A stretch of 64,000 bases of DNA from Flavobacterium sp. UBA2787 (GTDB lineage: Bacteria; Bacteroidota; Bacteroidia; Flavobacteriales; Flavobacteriaceae). Position numbers and translations under genes: made by a program. The notes under the pieces are model-generated. The model saw only the letters and a program-made list of their open reading frames with translations. It ran no database searches and had not been told where the DNA came from. Of this stretch, positions 17,721 through 28,600 are shown piece after piece. The stretch lies in NCBI GenBank assembly GCA_002352205.1, contig DEHZ01000009.1:4450-68449 (forward strand). The letters are read 5' to 3'. Position 1 is the first letter of the stretch. Every line of letters begins with the position of its first letter.

Positions 17721-18311
17721 ATGAATAAAATTTTAATCGCACTAATGACCTTTTTAGCTTTTGGATGTCAATCTGAACAGAAAAACAGTATGAATGAATT
17801 AGAATCTGATAATAAAGCTGTAAAAATCAATATCGAAAAAAATGAATCTGATCTATTATTAGATACATTAGTTTTTGACAAAAGCATGGATGGAGAATTA
17901 TTGATAGAAAAAAATGCTTTCGGTTTATCTGAACTAAATTTTTACAAACAATTTGTTGCTGAAGATAAAATTAACGAAAAGCAAATTATAACAGATGAGT
18001 ACTCAAAAACGGAAATTACGTATTTAGGAAAATTAATGGATTTAGATAATCAAAATTCCTATCACATAATTACGAATTTCAAAATAATCGGTATTGGAGA
18101 AATGGATTCGCCACGAGGAATGAGCAACATCGCTTTTTTGAGTAACAATCTAGACAATGCCATTATATACAATATGGGCATGCCGGACGAACTTCCTGAA
18201 AAAATTGAGAATAATGTTCTGTATTTCACGCTTAAATCTAAAAAAATTGGAATCTCAATAGCAGGAGGCTTATCGCCAATGCTATGCCTCCCTCTCATTG
18301 GATGTAATTGA
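17721..18311 (+). CDS. Lipoprotein of unknown function
   Basis: Encodes 196 residues from ATG 17721; ATG 17709 would add four. I prefer 17721 because a TATGTTTG -7-like element ends at 17701, which would leave almost no leader before 17709. The signal MNKILIALMTFLAFGCQSEQ has a lipobox ending at Cys16. The rest has no family I recognise. The C-terminus is hydrophobic and ends with two Cys (MLCLPLIGCN). Membrane-anchored on the periplasmic side. Confidence 0.65.
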   Translation: MNKILIALMTFLAFGCQSEQKNSMNELESDNKAVKINIEKNESDLLLDTLVFDKSMDGELLIEKNAFGLSELNFYKQFVAEDKINEKQIITDEYSKTEITYLGKLMDLDNQNSYHIITNFKIIGIGEMDSPRGMSNIAFLSNNLDNAIIYNMGMPDELPEKIENNVLYFTLKSKKIGISIAGGLSPMLCLPLIGCN

Positions 18312-18413
18312 TGCATGAATTTGCTGTAAGAAGACGTCGCATAAAAAAACCATTCAATGCTATCTATCATATTATTTACTGCATGAAATAAATTTCAACA
18401 TATATTTTCCAAA

Positions 18414-18440
18414 TTGTGAAATGAAAATAGTATAAATTTG
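18414..18440 (+). promoter_or_regulatory. Promoter of the TPR-like gene
   Basis: TTG at 18414-18416 and TAAATTTG at 18433-18440 (16-nt spacer) match the Bacteroidota consensus, 71 bp before the start. Confidence 0.5.
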
Positions 18441-18510
18441 ACACATTGGCTAAAATTGTAAGAAGTAAATTTTCCTTTTTTAAATGGAGATAATTTTAAA
18501 CTAATAATAC

Positions 18511-19992
18511 ATGAAAACAACAATAAATCGAAGTAAAATGAAAATCCTTATTATTCTGATAATTTTACCCATACTAGTATTTTCTCAAAAACTCAAAAGA
18601 AACACTTTTGAATATGAAAAACTCACTACTGAAAATTTTATTGAATGTGATGAAAGCATCAAAAGAGAATTGGAAGCGTCATTTATTGCAATTCAAGAAA
18701 ACAATAGTGCCGAAGCAGTTAAAATTGCAAAAAAAATGTATGACAATAACAATGATTGTTTTCAGGTTTATGAAACGTATAGCTATTCCTTATTTAGAAA
18801 TGGCAAATGGTTTGAAGGTATAGAAATCATTGAAAATGGAATTCAAAAATTTGGAAGTGTGCCAGAATTGATAAAACGAAAATCTGAAATGAGCTTAGAA
18901 ATGGCTCAACTTGGAACAGGGCAAAAAAATATTGATGGCAGTTCAGTATATAAAGCAAATTCATTAAAATATGATGAAGAACAATTCAAAGAAGAAAATT
19001 TAAAATCTGCTTTGGTTGATTTACATTATTTAATGACCAAATATAAAGGAAGTGAAGAAACATTTTATGTTGCTAAAATTCAACAATTATTAAAACAATA
19101 TGACGAATCAACAGTACTATTCAAAACGCTTACAGATCATGAAGATTACAAGTACGGTGCTGTATTCAATATTGCAGAAAATTATATTGCTCAAAATAAA
19201 TTAAATGATGCCGAAACCGAATTAAATAAACTTTTGGTAAATAACAACAAAGAAGGGATGATCTATGATAAACTTGCAGAAATTTATGCCCTTAAAAATG
19301 ATGAAGACAAAGCTACCAAATTTAAAAACATGGCGATTTATTTTGACAATGTTCCTTACTTTTCTGATTTGGAATACTCGGAAGACAACTTTGAATTATT
19401 GAAATTCTTTGGGACAAACGAAAATAAATCAGATCAAAAAATCAAGAAATTAAATAACATTGTAAATCAAAATAATCCAAATTTCACTATTGATGTTTGT
19501 TTACTCATTTTAAAACTTCATGCTAATCATGGTAATGGAGTTGAAGAAAAAGCAACAGAAATTTTAATACAAATTGGAAAACCTTCTATTGAAAAAGTAA
19601 ATAAACTATTTCAACTTGATGTTTCAACCTGCACAATTACAAACTTAGCTGATATAATGGCAACAGTAAAAGATGAAGATTCTTGGGAACTTATGAAACA
19701 ATATTTACCCCATATTGCAAATTTACCAATGACAATGATTCCGCCCAATTTACCTGAAAAAATGATAAAATTTGATGAAGAAAAAGGAATAAAAGAGATA
19801 TTGTTTGTTGTAAAACCATTATTAAACTCGAAAAAAGAAAGTGATAGCCCGATGGGTGAGTTAGGTGGTTTTGGACAGTATGTTTATTATTCTCCATTAA
19901 AGAAAATTAACCTAACCAAGTTAAGAAAAATAGCGACTGAATTAAATTATTCAGATAAAGAATTTAAATTACTTGAAGAAAAAATTGAGTAA
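18511..19992 (+). CDS. Secreted TPR-like protein
   Basis: Encodes 493 residues from the first ATG; ATG 18538 starts directly at the signal peptide (MKILIILIILPILVFSQ) and is an equal candidate. Residues ~60-280 show TPR-like helical pairs (DCFQVYETYSYSLFRNGKWFEGIEIIENGI, YGAVFNIAENYIAQNKLNDAETELNKLL, MIYDKLAEIYALKNDEDKATKFKNMAI). The C-terminal ~200 residues are not assigned. Probably a periplasmic protein-interaction scaffold. It has no homology that I can see to the TPR protein at 8548 beyond the repeats. Confidence 0.72.
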   Translation: MKTTINRSKMKILIILIILPILVFSQKLKRNTFEYEKLTTENFIECDESIKRELEASFIAIQENNSAEAVKIAKKMYDNNNDCFQVYETYSYSLFRNGKWFEGIEIIENGIQKFGSVPELIKRKSEMSLEMAQLGTGQKNIDGSSVYKANSLKYDEEQFKEENLKSALVDLHYLMTKYKGSEETFYVAKIQQLLKQYDESTVLFKTLTDHEDYKYGAVFNIAENYIAQNKLNDAETELNKLLVNNNKEGMIYDKLAEIYALKNDEDKATKFKNMAIYFDNVPYFSDLEYSEDNFELLKFFGTNENKSDQKIKKLNNIVNQNNPNFTIDVCLLILKLHANHGNGVEEKATEILIQIGKPSIEKVNKLFQLDVSTCTITNLADIMATVKDEDSWELMKQYLPHIANLPMTMIPPNLPEKMIKFDEEKGIKEILFVVKPLLNSKKESDSPMGELGGFGQYVYYSPLKKINLTKLRKIATELNYSDKEFKLLEEKIE

Positions 19993-20319
19993 AAAGGTTG
20001 AATGTACTAATCAATCCAACTCTTCTCCAACCGTCTTGCAAGAATACTAATCAGTATGAAATTCAAACTCATTAATAAAAAATGAGCAACTTAGATTATG
20101 CTCAGAAGTAGTTTGATTTATAATTAAGGAAAAAAACAAAGAGAATGGCTTGAAGACAGTTTAGAAAAACAGAAAAAAATGGCTTAGGAAAAGGATAATA
20201 ATAACGAAATATAATGTTTTTAGCAAATAATCGTTTAAACAATTGTTATGCTTTGTAATTTAAAATTTATTTTTTTTTAACCCATTCAATCGTTTAAATT
20301 ATCAAAAAAAACCATTCCA
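19993..20319. other. Gene-free stretch with a possible gene relic
   Basis: No gene. A 19-codon frame at 20128-20187 (REWLEDSLEKQKKMA before the stop) has coding-like composition and may be a decayed 3' end, but it has no start and no recognisable parent. Confidence 0.35.
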
Positions 20320-21417
20320 ATGAAAAAACTAAAATTTTCTAAAGACGAAGGCTCTGATTTCTATAAAGAATTGAATGAAAGAATCGAACAGTATTTTGCT
20401 GAAAAAGGCATTCGGAAAACTGGCAATACGATTATGATTTTCAAAATCATACTGTATTTCAGTTTAGATATTTTGTTTTATGCACTTATGATTACAAGCA
20501 CTACAACAATTGGTTTTTACACTTTTTATCTGTTAATGGGACTTTCAGTGTTACTAACAGCATTCAACATTTCGCACGATGCTGCTCACGGAGTGGCCGT
20601 AAAAAGCAAATTTTGGAACAAACTCTTGTTTTCAATCAGCTTTAATCTGCAAGGAAACAATGCTTACGTTTGGGGAAAAAACCACAATGAATCCCATCAC
20701 CTTTACACCAATATTGAAGGAAGCGATATTGATGTACTCAACAATCCATTGTTCCGAATGACGGAAACTCAAGAATTAAAATGGTTCCACAAATACCAAT
20801 TCATTTATGCACCATTCCTTTACCTTCTTTATTCCATCAATTGGTTTTTCTTTCGTGAAACGTTAATGCTTTTGAACTATTCGAGTAGAACCATAAAGAT
20901 TGAAATTCCCAAAAACGAAGTAGTTAAGCTGGTTATCTACAAACTACTCTATATTGGCTATATGATTATCATCCCAATTTACTTATTACCTTTTGGATGG
21001 ACAACCGTTTTATTAGCGTTTCTGCTAAATCACTTTATCGTTTCAATTCTATTTGTGGGTGTTTTGGGTGTTTCCCATTTATCCGATTATGTACAACATC
21101 CTATACCTGACCAAAACAATAAGCTAAACATGAGTTGGCCAAAATTACAAATGTGTACGTCTGTAGATTACAACGCAGACAGCATTTTTTTCAATTGGAC
21201 ATTAGGCGGTTTCAATGCTCATGCCTTGCATCATTTATTACCGAACATTTGTCACGTTCATTATCTGGAAATTCTTCCTATATTTCGTGAGACAGCTCAA
21301 AAACATGGACTTACTTATATGGAAATGCCCTACCGAAAATCACTTGCCTCCCATTTTCGTTTTTTAAAAGGGATGGGAACACAACAAACTTTTAAACCAA
21401 TTCCTTTTGCGAGATAA
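20320..21417 (+). CDS. Membrane fatty acid desaturase (acyl-CoA/lipid type)
   Basis: Encodes 365 residues. The three histidine boxes of membrane desaturases are complete: HDAAH, HNESHH and HALHH. They bind the di-iron centre that uses O2 to insert a double bond. Hydrophobic segments flank the boxes (ILYFSLDILFYALMI, FYTFYLLMGLSVLLTAF, VIYKLLYIGYMIIIPIYLL, TVLLAFLLNHFIVSILFVGVLG). The regiospecificity is not readable. It overlaps the next, related desaturase gene by 11 bp, which suggests a tandem duplication expressed as one unit. Confidence 0.88.
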   Translation: MKKLKFSKDEGSDFYKELNERIEQYFAEKGIRKTGNTIMIFKIILYFSLDILFYALMITSTTTIGFYTFYLLMGLSVLLTAFNISHDAAHGVAVKSKFWNKLLFSISFNLQGNNAYVWGKNHNESHHLYTNIEGSDIDVLNNPLFRMTETQELKWFHKYQFIYAPFLYLLYSINWFFFRETLMLLNYSSRTIKIEIPKNEVVKLVIYKLLYIGYMIIIPIYLLPFGWTTVLLAFLLNHFIVSILFVGVLGVSHLSDYVQHPIPDQNNKLNMSWPKLQMCTSVDYNADSIFFNWTLGGFNAHALHHLLPNICHVHYLEILPIFRETAQKHGLTYMEMPYRKSLASHFRFLKGMGTQQTFKPIPFAR

Positions 21418-22474
21418 GCACATTCATATTGCTAAAGACAGCGATTTGCTAAAAAACATTTACCGACAAGTAGATGAGAAACTACACATCAACAAACGCA
21501 GTTTCTTATGGAAAATTTGGACGAAGTTCATTTTCTATTTCTTCTTTTCGGTGTTGGCTTATGCTCTTTTATATTTAGCAAATAGTTCCTTGTATTTTAT
21601 TCTTAGTTTTATACTTTACGGATTTGTTTCGTTACTGTTTGCTTTCAATTTTTCGCACGACTTTTCACATAACACTATTTTCAAAAACAAAAAACTAAAC
21701 AACCTTTGCTTTATTTTTATTTACACCATTGTGGGTGCTCACGCAGAAGCTTGGAAACAACGACACATTCAATCACATCATTATGCACCGAATGTAAAAG
21801 ACTATGATTCTGACCTTAAAATCACTAAACTAATTCGAGTAATCCCAAACAGTGAATACCATTGGTATCATAAATATCAACACCTATATGCACCATTGGC
21901 ATACACCACCTATTCGCTTTTTTGGGTTTTTATAAAAGACTTTGTTATTCTATTTTCCAAAGATGAATACACAGAAAAGAAAGGTGTAAAATACCACTTT
22001 TCCTTTTGGACGCAAAAACTCGTTTACCTCACTTTTATTCTTCTATTGCCACTACTATTCTCCGGACAAGTTTGGTACGTGGTGCTAATCGGATTTTTAC
22101 TCATGCATTTATCACAATCCCTATTTTTACTTTTCACTTTCTTCATGACACATCACGTGGAAGAAACCGAATACCCAACCACCGATGAAAACGGCTACAT
22201 CAAAACATCTTGGTTAATGAATCAAATTAAAAGTTCAAACGATATGCATCCGTTTAGCGAAACAGCCAACTTTATTTTGGGTGGCTTCAACAACCACATT
22301 GCACATCATTTGTTTCCGCATTACCATCATATTCATTACCCAAAACTCAACAAAATATTGTATGGTGTTTTACTTGAAAACAATATAAAACCCAATCAAA
22401 CAAGTTATTGGGGCGGACTTGTTTCGCATTTGCGATTATTAAAACGAATGGGAAATCCGGAAAGAATGGTATAA
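21407..22474 (+). CDS. Second membrane fatty acid desaturase, paralogue
   Basis: Encodes 355 residues. The start is a TTG at 21407 inside the end of the previous gene; no in-frame ATG occurs before the first membrane segment, so translational coupling with a non-ATG start is likely. The histidine boxes are HDFSH, HIQSHH and HIAHH. Layout and length follow the upstream paralogue (IWTKFIFYFFFSVLAYALLYL, then SWLMNQIKSSNDMHPFSE before the last box). Two divergent copies side by side may act at different positions or on different lipids. Confidence 0.86.
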   Translation: MRDKHIHIAKDSDLLKNIYRQVDEKLHINKRSFLWKIWTKFIFYFFFSVLAYALLYLANSSLYFILSFILYGFVSLLFAFNFSHDFSHNTIFKNKKLNNLCFIFIYTIVGAHAEAWKQRHIQSHHYAPNVKDYDSDLKITKLIRVIPNSEYHWYHKYQHLYAPLAYTTYSLFWVFIKDFVILFSKDEYTEKKGVKYHFSFWTQKLVYLTFILLLPLLFSGQVWYVVLIGFLLMHLSQSLFLLFTFFMTHHVEETEYPTTDENGYIKTSWLMNQIKSSNDMHPFSETANFILGGFNNHIAHHLFPHYHHIHYPKLNKILYGVLLENNIKPNQTSYWGGLVSHLRLLKRMGNPERMV

Positions 22475-22493
22475 ATTAAGTGGATCAAAATCA

Positions 22494-22961
22494 ATGAAAC
22501 TATTCCCTGAAAATAAGTATTCAATTGAATTATTCAATGATAAAGAATCAGCGATTTCAAATTTAAAAAATTATACTTTATCAAAAGAACAGTATGTTAC
22601 AAATTGGAATAATCAACTATTTATTGGCGAAATCAAAGAAAATGAATTTGAACTAAAACTATCAAAAAAGTTGTATGGAGATTTTTGCATTGTACACGGA
22701 AAATTGGAAAATAAAAAAGGAACGTTAGAAATTCAGACGGGGAAAATCTTAAAAATCTTATTTATTTTGATAATTTTATTCACGCTTTCCGGAATGATTA
22801 TAGCAATGATTCAACATAAATTTGAGCTGATTTTTAAGCTTATGATGGCAATTGTAATGCTACGATTTATTTTTCTGGAATTAGGTTTCAGATATGTTTC
22901 CAAAAGATTACTACAAAAATTGACTGAAGTAATCAAAATAAAAACGTTGCAAGAAAAATGA
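22494..22961 (+). CDS. Small membrane protein of unknown function
   Basis: Encodes 155 residues: a ~80-residue soluble beta-rich N-terminus (YSIELFNDKESAISNLKNYT, QLFIGEIKENEFELKL, GDFCIVHGKL), then two membrane segments (ILFILIILFTLSGMIIAMI and LIFKLMMAIVMLRFIFLEL) and a charged tail. I do not recognise the family. It follows the desaturase gene by 19 bp on the same strand. Confidence 0.6.
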   Translation: MKLFPENKYSIELFNDKESAISNLKNYTLSKEQYVTNWNNQLFIGEIKENEFELKLSKKLYGDFCIVHGKLENKKGTLEIQTGKILKILFILIILFTLSGMIIAMIQHKFELIFKLMMAIVMLRFIFLELGFRYVSKRLLQKLTEVIKIKTLQEK

Positions 22962-23066
22962 TTTTAATAAATTGTTTTTCTAAAAAGTAAGTGGTTATTT
23001 AATTATAATGTGAACCGCAACAAGTAAATTAACGCAATTAAAATATATCAAACCCACAACCACCAA

Positions 23067-23549
23067 ATGAAAATCCACTCCTTCCCATCCATTTCCAACC
23101 AAGAGGCAAAGGTATTGATTTTGGGTACAATGCCCGGAATTGCTTCATTAACGTTAAACCAATATTATGGTCATCCACGGAATGCTTTTTGGAAATTATT
23201 GTTTTCAATTTTTGAGGAACCCTACTCCACCGATTATGAAATTAGAAAAAAGTTAGTTCTAAACCATAACATTGCCCTTTGGGATGTACTGCAAAATTGC
23301 GTGCGAGAAGGAAGTTTAGACAGTGCCATTGAACAAGAAATTCCGAATGATTTTACAGATTTCTTAGCTACTCATCCAAAAATTGTAAAAATCTTTTTTA
23401 ATGGACAAAAAGCGGCACAGTATTTCAAAAAGTATGTTCAGTTAGCCAATCACTATCAGTTAATGACTTTACCTTCTACGAGTCCGGCGAATGCAGGGAT
23501 TCCGTTTGAAGAAAAGTTACATGTTTGGGGGAATGTGGCTATGAAGTAA
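23067..23549 (+). CDS. DNA-deoxyinosine (hypoxanthine) glycosylase, UDG superfamily
   Basis: Encodes 160 residues. VLILGTMPGIASL (residues ~14-26) and YYGHPRNAFWKLL (~31-43) form the uracil-DNA-glycosylase fold active site as seen in the HDG family (UDG family 6). LWDVLQNCVREGSLDSAI and the closing LPSTSPANA motif agree. The enzyme removes hypoxanthine, formed by adenine deamination, and starts base-excision repair. The length is normal for the family. A fragment copying its last 23 codons is at 40093-40164. Confidence 0.88.
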   Translation: MKIHSFPSISNQEAKVLILGTMPGIASLTLNQYYGHPRNAFWKLLFSIFEEPYSTDYEIRKKLVLNHNIALWDVLQNCVREGSLDSAIEQEIPNDFTDFLATHPKIVKIFFNGQKAAQYFKKYVQLANHYQLMTLPSTSPANAGIPFEEKLHVWGNVAMK

Positions 23550-23845
23550 TTTGTCAATTTGTAATGTACAAAAAACCAATTAAAACTAATCGATTCAAAA
23601 TGTGAATTCACCGACAAAGAGTATGAAAGTTTAAAAACTGATCCATTAGTAACTCTAGTTATTGGGCTATGAAAATAATTTCTTCATTAAGAAAACCAAG
23701 ACTTAAATCTACTTTGCTAAATAATACGTCCATGAAAGAGATAAATCAAGTTATAGACATAGTTACACATATTTTAATAACTTTGCTAAAGCGATTTGAA
23801 AATCCATTTCGAAAAAATTTCCTCCTTAATTAAACGCTGAAACTT

Positions 23846-24757
23846 TTGAAAACTGCTGTTATAATTTATGTTATTAATAACTTCCTAAAATCAATAAAAA
23901 AAATTACTTTTTTATATTTAGTGATTTTTACCGTTTATGTATCATGTCAAAATGATAAAAATAATGCTGTAAATTTAATTGTTTCTTTACCTCAAAATCT
24001 TTCTGAAGTCTCCGGCATGGTTGCAACCGATAGTATAATTTGGATGATTGAAGACAGCGGAAATAAATCCAAAATATACGGAATAAAGTACGATGGTATG
24101 GTGGAACATACTATTAAATTGGATGACATCCCCAATATTGATTGGGAAGACCTCACTCGAGATAATAATAACTTATACATCGGCGATTTTGGAAATAATG
24201 ATAATGATCGAAAAGATTTAGCTATTTATAAAATTTCACCAAATAACCCTTCATTACCTGTAGAAAAAATAAATTTTAATTATCCCGAGCAAACTCATTT
24301 TCCGGCTAAGAAAAAAGAAAAACTATATGATTGTGAAGCTTTTTTTATTTATCAAAACGCTTTTTACTTATTCACAAAAAACAGAAGTAAAGGATTTGAC
24401 GGGACTACGTTAATTTACAAAATCCCCGCAATTGTCGGAAATCATTCTGCTCAGTTAATTGGAAAATTTAAAACCTGTGCAAATTATAATTCTTGCGTTA
24501 TAACAGGTGCAGCCATTAGCCCCGATGAAAAAAAAATTGTCTTGCTAGGTCATAAAAACATTTGGCTTTTTGAAGAATTCAACGATGATGACTTTTTAAG
24601 TGGTAAAATAACAGAACTTGCTCTAAATCATTATAGTCAAAAAGAAGCAGTAAGTTTTAAAGACAATGATAAACTGTTAATTGCTGATGAAAGAACTAAA
24701 AAAAGAGGTGGAAATCTCTATGAGGTTTCAATTCATACCTTAAAAAGTACCCACTAA
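23846..24757 (+). CDS. Lipoprotein with SdiA-regulated/esterase-like beta-propeller
   Basis: Encodes 303 residues from a TTG start, since no ATG occurs in frame before residue ~50 and a stop lies five codons upstream. Lipobox near FTVYVSCQN. The body (LSEVSGMVATDSIIWMIEDSGN, IPNIDWEDLTRDNNNLYIGDFGNN, KLYDCEAFFIYQNAFYLFTKN, ITGAAISPDEKKIVLLGHKN) is a WD-like beta-propeller of the SdiA-regulated/phytase-like-esterase type, usually anchored at the membrane. Its substrate is unknown. The 3' end overlaps the convergent PAP2 gene by 18 bp. Confidence 0.68.
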   Translation: MKTAVIIYVINNFLKSIKKITFLYLVIFTVYVSCQNDKNNAVNLIVSLPQNLSEVSGMVATDSIIWMIEDSGNKSKIYGIKYDGMVEHTIKLDDIPNIDWEDLTRDNNNLYIGDFGNNDNDRKDLAIYKISPNNPSLPVEKINFNYPEQTHFPAKKKEKLYDCEAFFIYQNAFYLFTKNRSKGFDGTTLIYKIPAIVGNHSAQLIGKFKTCANYNSCVITGAAISPDEKKIVLLGHKNIWLFEEFNDDDFLSGKITELALNHYSQKEAVSFKDNDKLLIADERTKKRGGNLYEVSIHTLKSTH

Positions 24758-25633
24758 ACCTAATTGGTTATAACCCATTCTAACATTCCACGAAATTTTA
24801 TTTTTTTGTTCTTCGGGATTGAGTTTATATTTAGCATCTCTTTTCAAATAAGAATCAACACATTCAACAATGGCCACACTCATCACGGTACTTAAAAAGA
24901 CATCCGAAGCCCAATGAGCACCTTCCCAAATTCTTGACATAGGTGAAACCATCCCTAACACATAAAAGCCTCCTTTAATCCATGGACTTTTAAATTGTTT
25001 TGACAAAGCATAACAAGTTGTAACGGATAAAGCCGTATGACCTGAAGGAAAAGAACTAAAAGCTGGTGTGCCATTAAAAGGATCAAAATAATCATGCCCT
25101 AATCCCGTTGAAGGTCTCACTCGTCCTGCCGCTGTTTTCATCACTTGTTGAAGTAAACCACTCACACTGGCAGAGGTAATCATAAGCACTCCTGTGTAAC
25201 GAATTTTTTCGTTATTTGAGAGTAATCCAACCAAATAGACACTTCCTGTTAGACCATAATTTACTAATGGTTTTCCAAATCGAAAACCAAATTCACTGAC
25301 AGAAGGTGGAATATCATTATTTTGTCTTCTAAAAAAACTACTGATTTCTTCGTCGGTTAGATATAAAATTCCCGTTCCCACCAAAGTACCACCAAAATAC
25401 GCAAGGTCTTTCTTGTCCCAACGGGTAGGTTGTGCAAATGTGTAAAGAAAACCGTTTGCACCGTTTCGAGCATCATATTTAAGCTTCTGCCAAATGGTTT
25501 CTTTAACTAGTGTATCATTTTTAATTTCGCTAAAAACCAACGTGTCGCGATGAATGGATAGACTATCCGTTTGGGCGTAAATAAAATGTTGACAGGCAAA
25601 AAATACAAGTAAGAGTTTCAGGAACTTATCCAT
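24740..25633 (-). CDS. PAP2-family phosphatase, secreted or membrane-associated
   Basis: Encodes 297 residues with a signal peptide (MDKFLKLLLVFFACQHFIYAQ). The three phosphatase motifs are intact: K-TAAGRV-RP (KX6RP), SFPSGHTAL (PSGH) and SRIWEGAHWASD (SRX5HX3D). PAP2 enzymes dephosphorylate lipid phosphates such as phosphatidate or undecaprenyl pyrophosphate. It lies 11 bp downstream of the metallophosphoesterase-barrel gene, so the two probably form one transcript. Confidence 0.9.
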   Translation of the reverse strand: MDKFLKLLLVFFACQHFIYAQTDSLSIHRDTLVFSEIKNDTLVKETIWQKLKYDARNGANGFLYTFAQPTRWDKKDLAYFGGTLVGTGILYLTDEEISSFFRRQNNDIPPSVSEFGFRFGKPLVNYGLTGSVYLVGLLSNNEKIRYTGVLMITSASVSGLLQQVMKTAAGRVRPSTGLGHDYFDPFNGTPAFSSFPSGHTALSVTTCYALSKQFKSPWIKGGFYVLGMVSPMSRIWEGAHWASDVFLSTVMSVAIVECVDSYLKRDAKYKLNPEEQKNKISWNVRMGYNQLGLVGTF

Positions 25634-25644
25634 ATATCATAAAA

Positions 25645-28600
25645 TTAAAATCCAAAACCTAATCCAAAAGCAATTCGGTTACCATCTTGACTATTGAAAA
25701 AAGTTAAACGTGCTGTTACTAAATCTAATCCATTGAGCCAAATTCCTCCTCCAACAGATTGATGCCATTGATTAGAATTTTCTCCATCTAACCAAACTCT
25801 TCCATAATCATATCCAGCAAGAATTCCGTAACTCATTGGAATTATAGTTTTTATTTTCCCGATATTCCAACGTAAATCGGTACTTTGAAAGAACGATTCT
25901 TTCCCCAGAAAACGTTCATTTCGGTAACCTCTCAAATCATAATCGCCACCTAATGTTGCTCCTTGATAGAATTCAAAATTATTGTTCAAAAGCATTTTTC
26001 CTTTCAATAACGTTCCTAAAATTAATTTATTGGATGTAATTAGTTGATGACTAAAGCCTAATTCACTCTCCAAATAAGTAAAATTGCGTTTAAAGTCGGA
26101 TAAATTGGTTTTCCATGTTCCTTGAATAGCAAATCGCATTCCGATGGTTGGATTAGCTTCTCGATCATAGTTTTTAAAAGCATATTTAAATGAAGCTCCG
26201 GCAAATTGCTGGTATTCAAAAACTTCAGAATTTATGGATCCGGGTTCATTAATGAATCGATTGGAAGTTTCCTCTACTTCAATATTTTCAAAGGAAGTTT
26301 GAATGGTAACTTCACTGCCAAAACGACCAACATATTTTAAAGACGGAGCCACTTTTAAAATTTGAATTCGAACGCGATTATAATCCATTCCTTCTTCACT
26401 GTCAAAATTTTCAGTCTCGTTGCCATATCCAAAATAATTGATGCTAAAATTTGGAGTAGTATAACGGGCTTCCATTTCTAAATTCCATTCACCAATCAAT
26501 TTGGTAAAACTATTTTTATAACCTAATTCTACACCTTCTGTAGCAAAATAATAATTAGCATTCACATTGTGTTTGGCGGTGTACGGATTGTTGATGAATC
26601 CTTGTTTTACAAAACTATATGTTCCGCCAATTTTTACACCGTCATCCGGATTAAAACCAATCATCGGCATTAAAAAAGTGTGATTGTATTTTGGTTTTTT
26701 ATAATGGTATTCGTTTAATTCATAGTCATCTTTTAAATGAACAGCCGTACAGTTTTGAACATTTACGGTATTTTTCTTTGATTTATAATCGTATATTTTT
26801 ACTTTTTTGCCATTTTCAACTGCATAGTTATCGTGATTTTGTCCGCCAATTAATCGAATAGTGATGTTATTTTTTTCTTTTCCTTTTACTTCAAATTGAT
26901 CGTCGTCATCCAAGCCATAAATCCATATTTCTTTGGTTTGTTTTTTGTTGTAGGTTCTTGAAAATTGAAATTCTTCTCCTTCTTTTTTTAATCGAAACCA
27001 TGAAACCTTTGTGTTTCCATGAGATAAACGTTCAATTAGAAATTTATCTTTTTTATCCGTTCCGGTTAGAATGATTCTTTTTTGAAGCAGTGCATAATAG
27101 CTTAAAGCAAAATTTTCTAATCCTTTTTTTCTGAATTTTAATTTGTTTTTGATAGAAAGTGTGGTATCATCATCTTTAATTTCATTTGGTAAATAGGCAA
27201 AACTTTTGTCAATAACTTCGTCTGATAATTCGTTGATTATGAAATTGGCTTGCCTTTTCCAGTCTTCTTCTGTCGCATTTTTAATAAAAGCCACATCTAA
27301 GCTGTGTGCCGAAAAGTTGAACCATTTTTCACTTGGATAATCAGCTTTAAAATTGGTAATATGTCGAACTCCGGGAATGTTAAGAAGTAAACTAATTAAG
27401 TTACCATCTACTTTTGCAAAAGCCTGATCTCGGTCGCGAGGAATGGGTTTATAAATCACTTTATCCCCTTCTTTAAATTCCGACCAACGCCATTGGTCTT
27501 GATGTCTGTCCCAATCGCCAATTAACATGTCAAACAAACGAGCTTTGATATAAGATTCTTCATCAACTTGATATTTTTCGTCTTTTCGAATGTTTGCTAG
27601 TACCTCATCTGTTCCCAATACATCTAGAGGTTTTCCGTAGCTTTCTAAATCAAGATGTTCGTTTGTTTGGCGTTCTTCAACCAAATATAATTTGTCTCCA
27701 AACGAATCATTAAATTTACCTAAACGGCTTTGTTTCGGAATAAAATATAATGTTGGATTACTGTGATAAATTCCAATTTTATTAGCCATTTTACCAACAA
27801 TAAAAGGTGTAAAAGGATGACCGGAAGTATAAAAATCATAAATAAATTCTTCTGCATACGTATTTTGAAAACCCGATACAGCATTTTGATCTCTAAAAAT
27901 GGATTGTAAAAAACGAGTGGCATTCTTTTTCAAGGCACGCATCACGTAATCTTTTCCGTTTTTGTCCTCTAATCGAAGTGATTCTGATTGATTTCCCCCG
28001 CCGGAAATGGTTGGAGTTACTCCGCCAAAAAGTGTATCGAGTTGAACGGATTTTGCTTCTATTGGCAAACCATAGTATTCTCTGTAATGTTCTCCCCAAA
28101 GAAATTTGTAAAACTTACTTTTTTGTGTTGATTCAGGTGAATAAATAGATGTTTTGACAGTTACAGCGTTGTTTTCTGAGTAATTAGTTTCAGTTAATCC
28201 TTCATTTGGACTTGGAATTTTAACGGAATGTAATTCTTTTAATTCGCTATTTTCAGTACCGAAAAAAGTAAGTAAAGCTGATTCGTTTTCATATACTTTT
28301 AAAGTGCAAAATCCAAAACCGCCAAACGAAAAATCATTTGTAAAAATGGCTCTCGCCGCTTCTTTTTTGGAGGCAGCTCCACTAATGACTTGCTTCACAC
28401 CGTCATGTTCAATATACTGAAGATTATGTTCATGACCGGATACCACCAAAACATTATCTCGATTCTGAATCATTGGTTTAATCATATTGATGAGGTGTCG
28501 GTACTGTTTGTTTTGCAAATCTTGCGGACTTGCACCAGTAGTTTTCCGTAAAAGATTAATTAGGGACCCTACAATAGGAAGCGGAACTTTATTATTTATT

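Noticed and set aside
20128-20187. Possible 3' remnant of a gene (REWLEDSLEKQKKMA)
   Set aside because: Only 19 codons, no start and no parent gene recognised. Noted in the spacer entry only.
23550-23845. Short coding-like frames after the DNA glycosylase gene
   Set aside because: Composition is somewhat coding-like, but no frame has a recognisable domain or supported start; treated as spacer.
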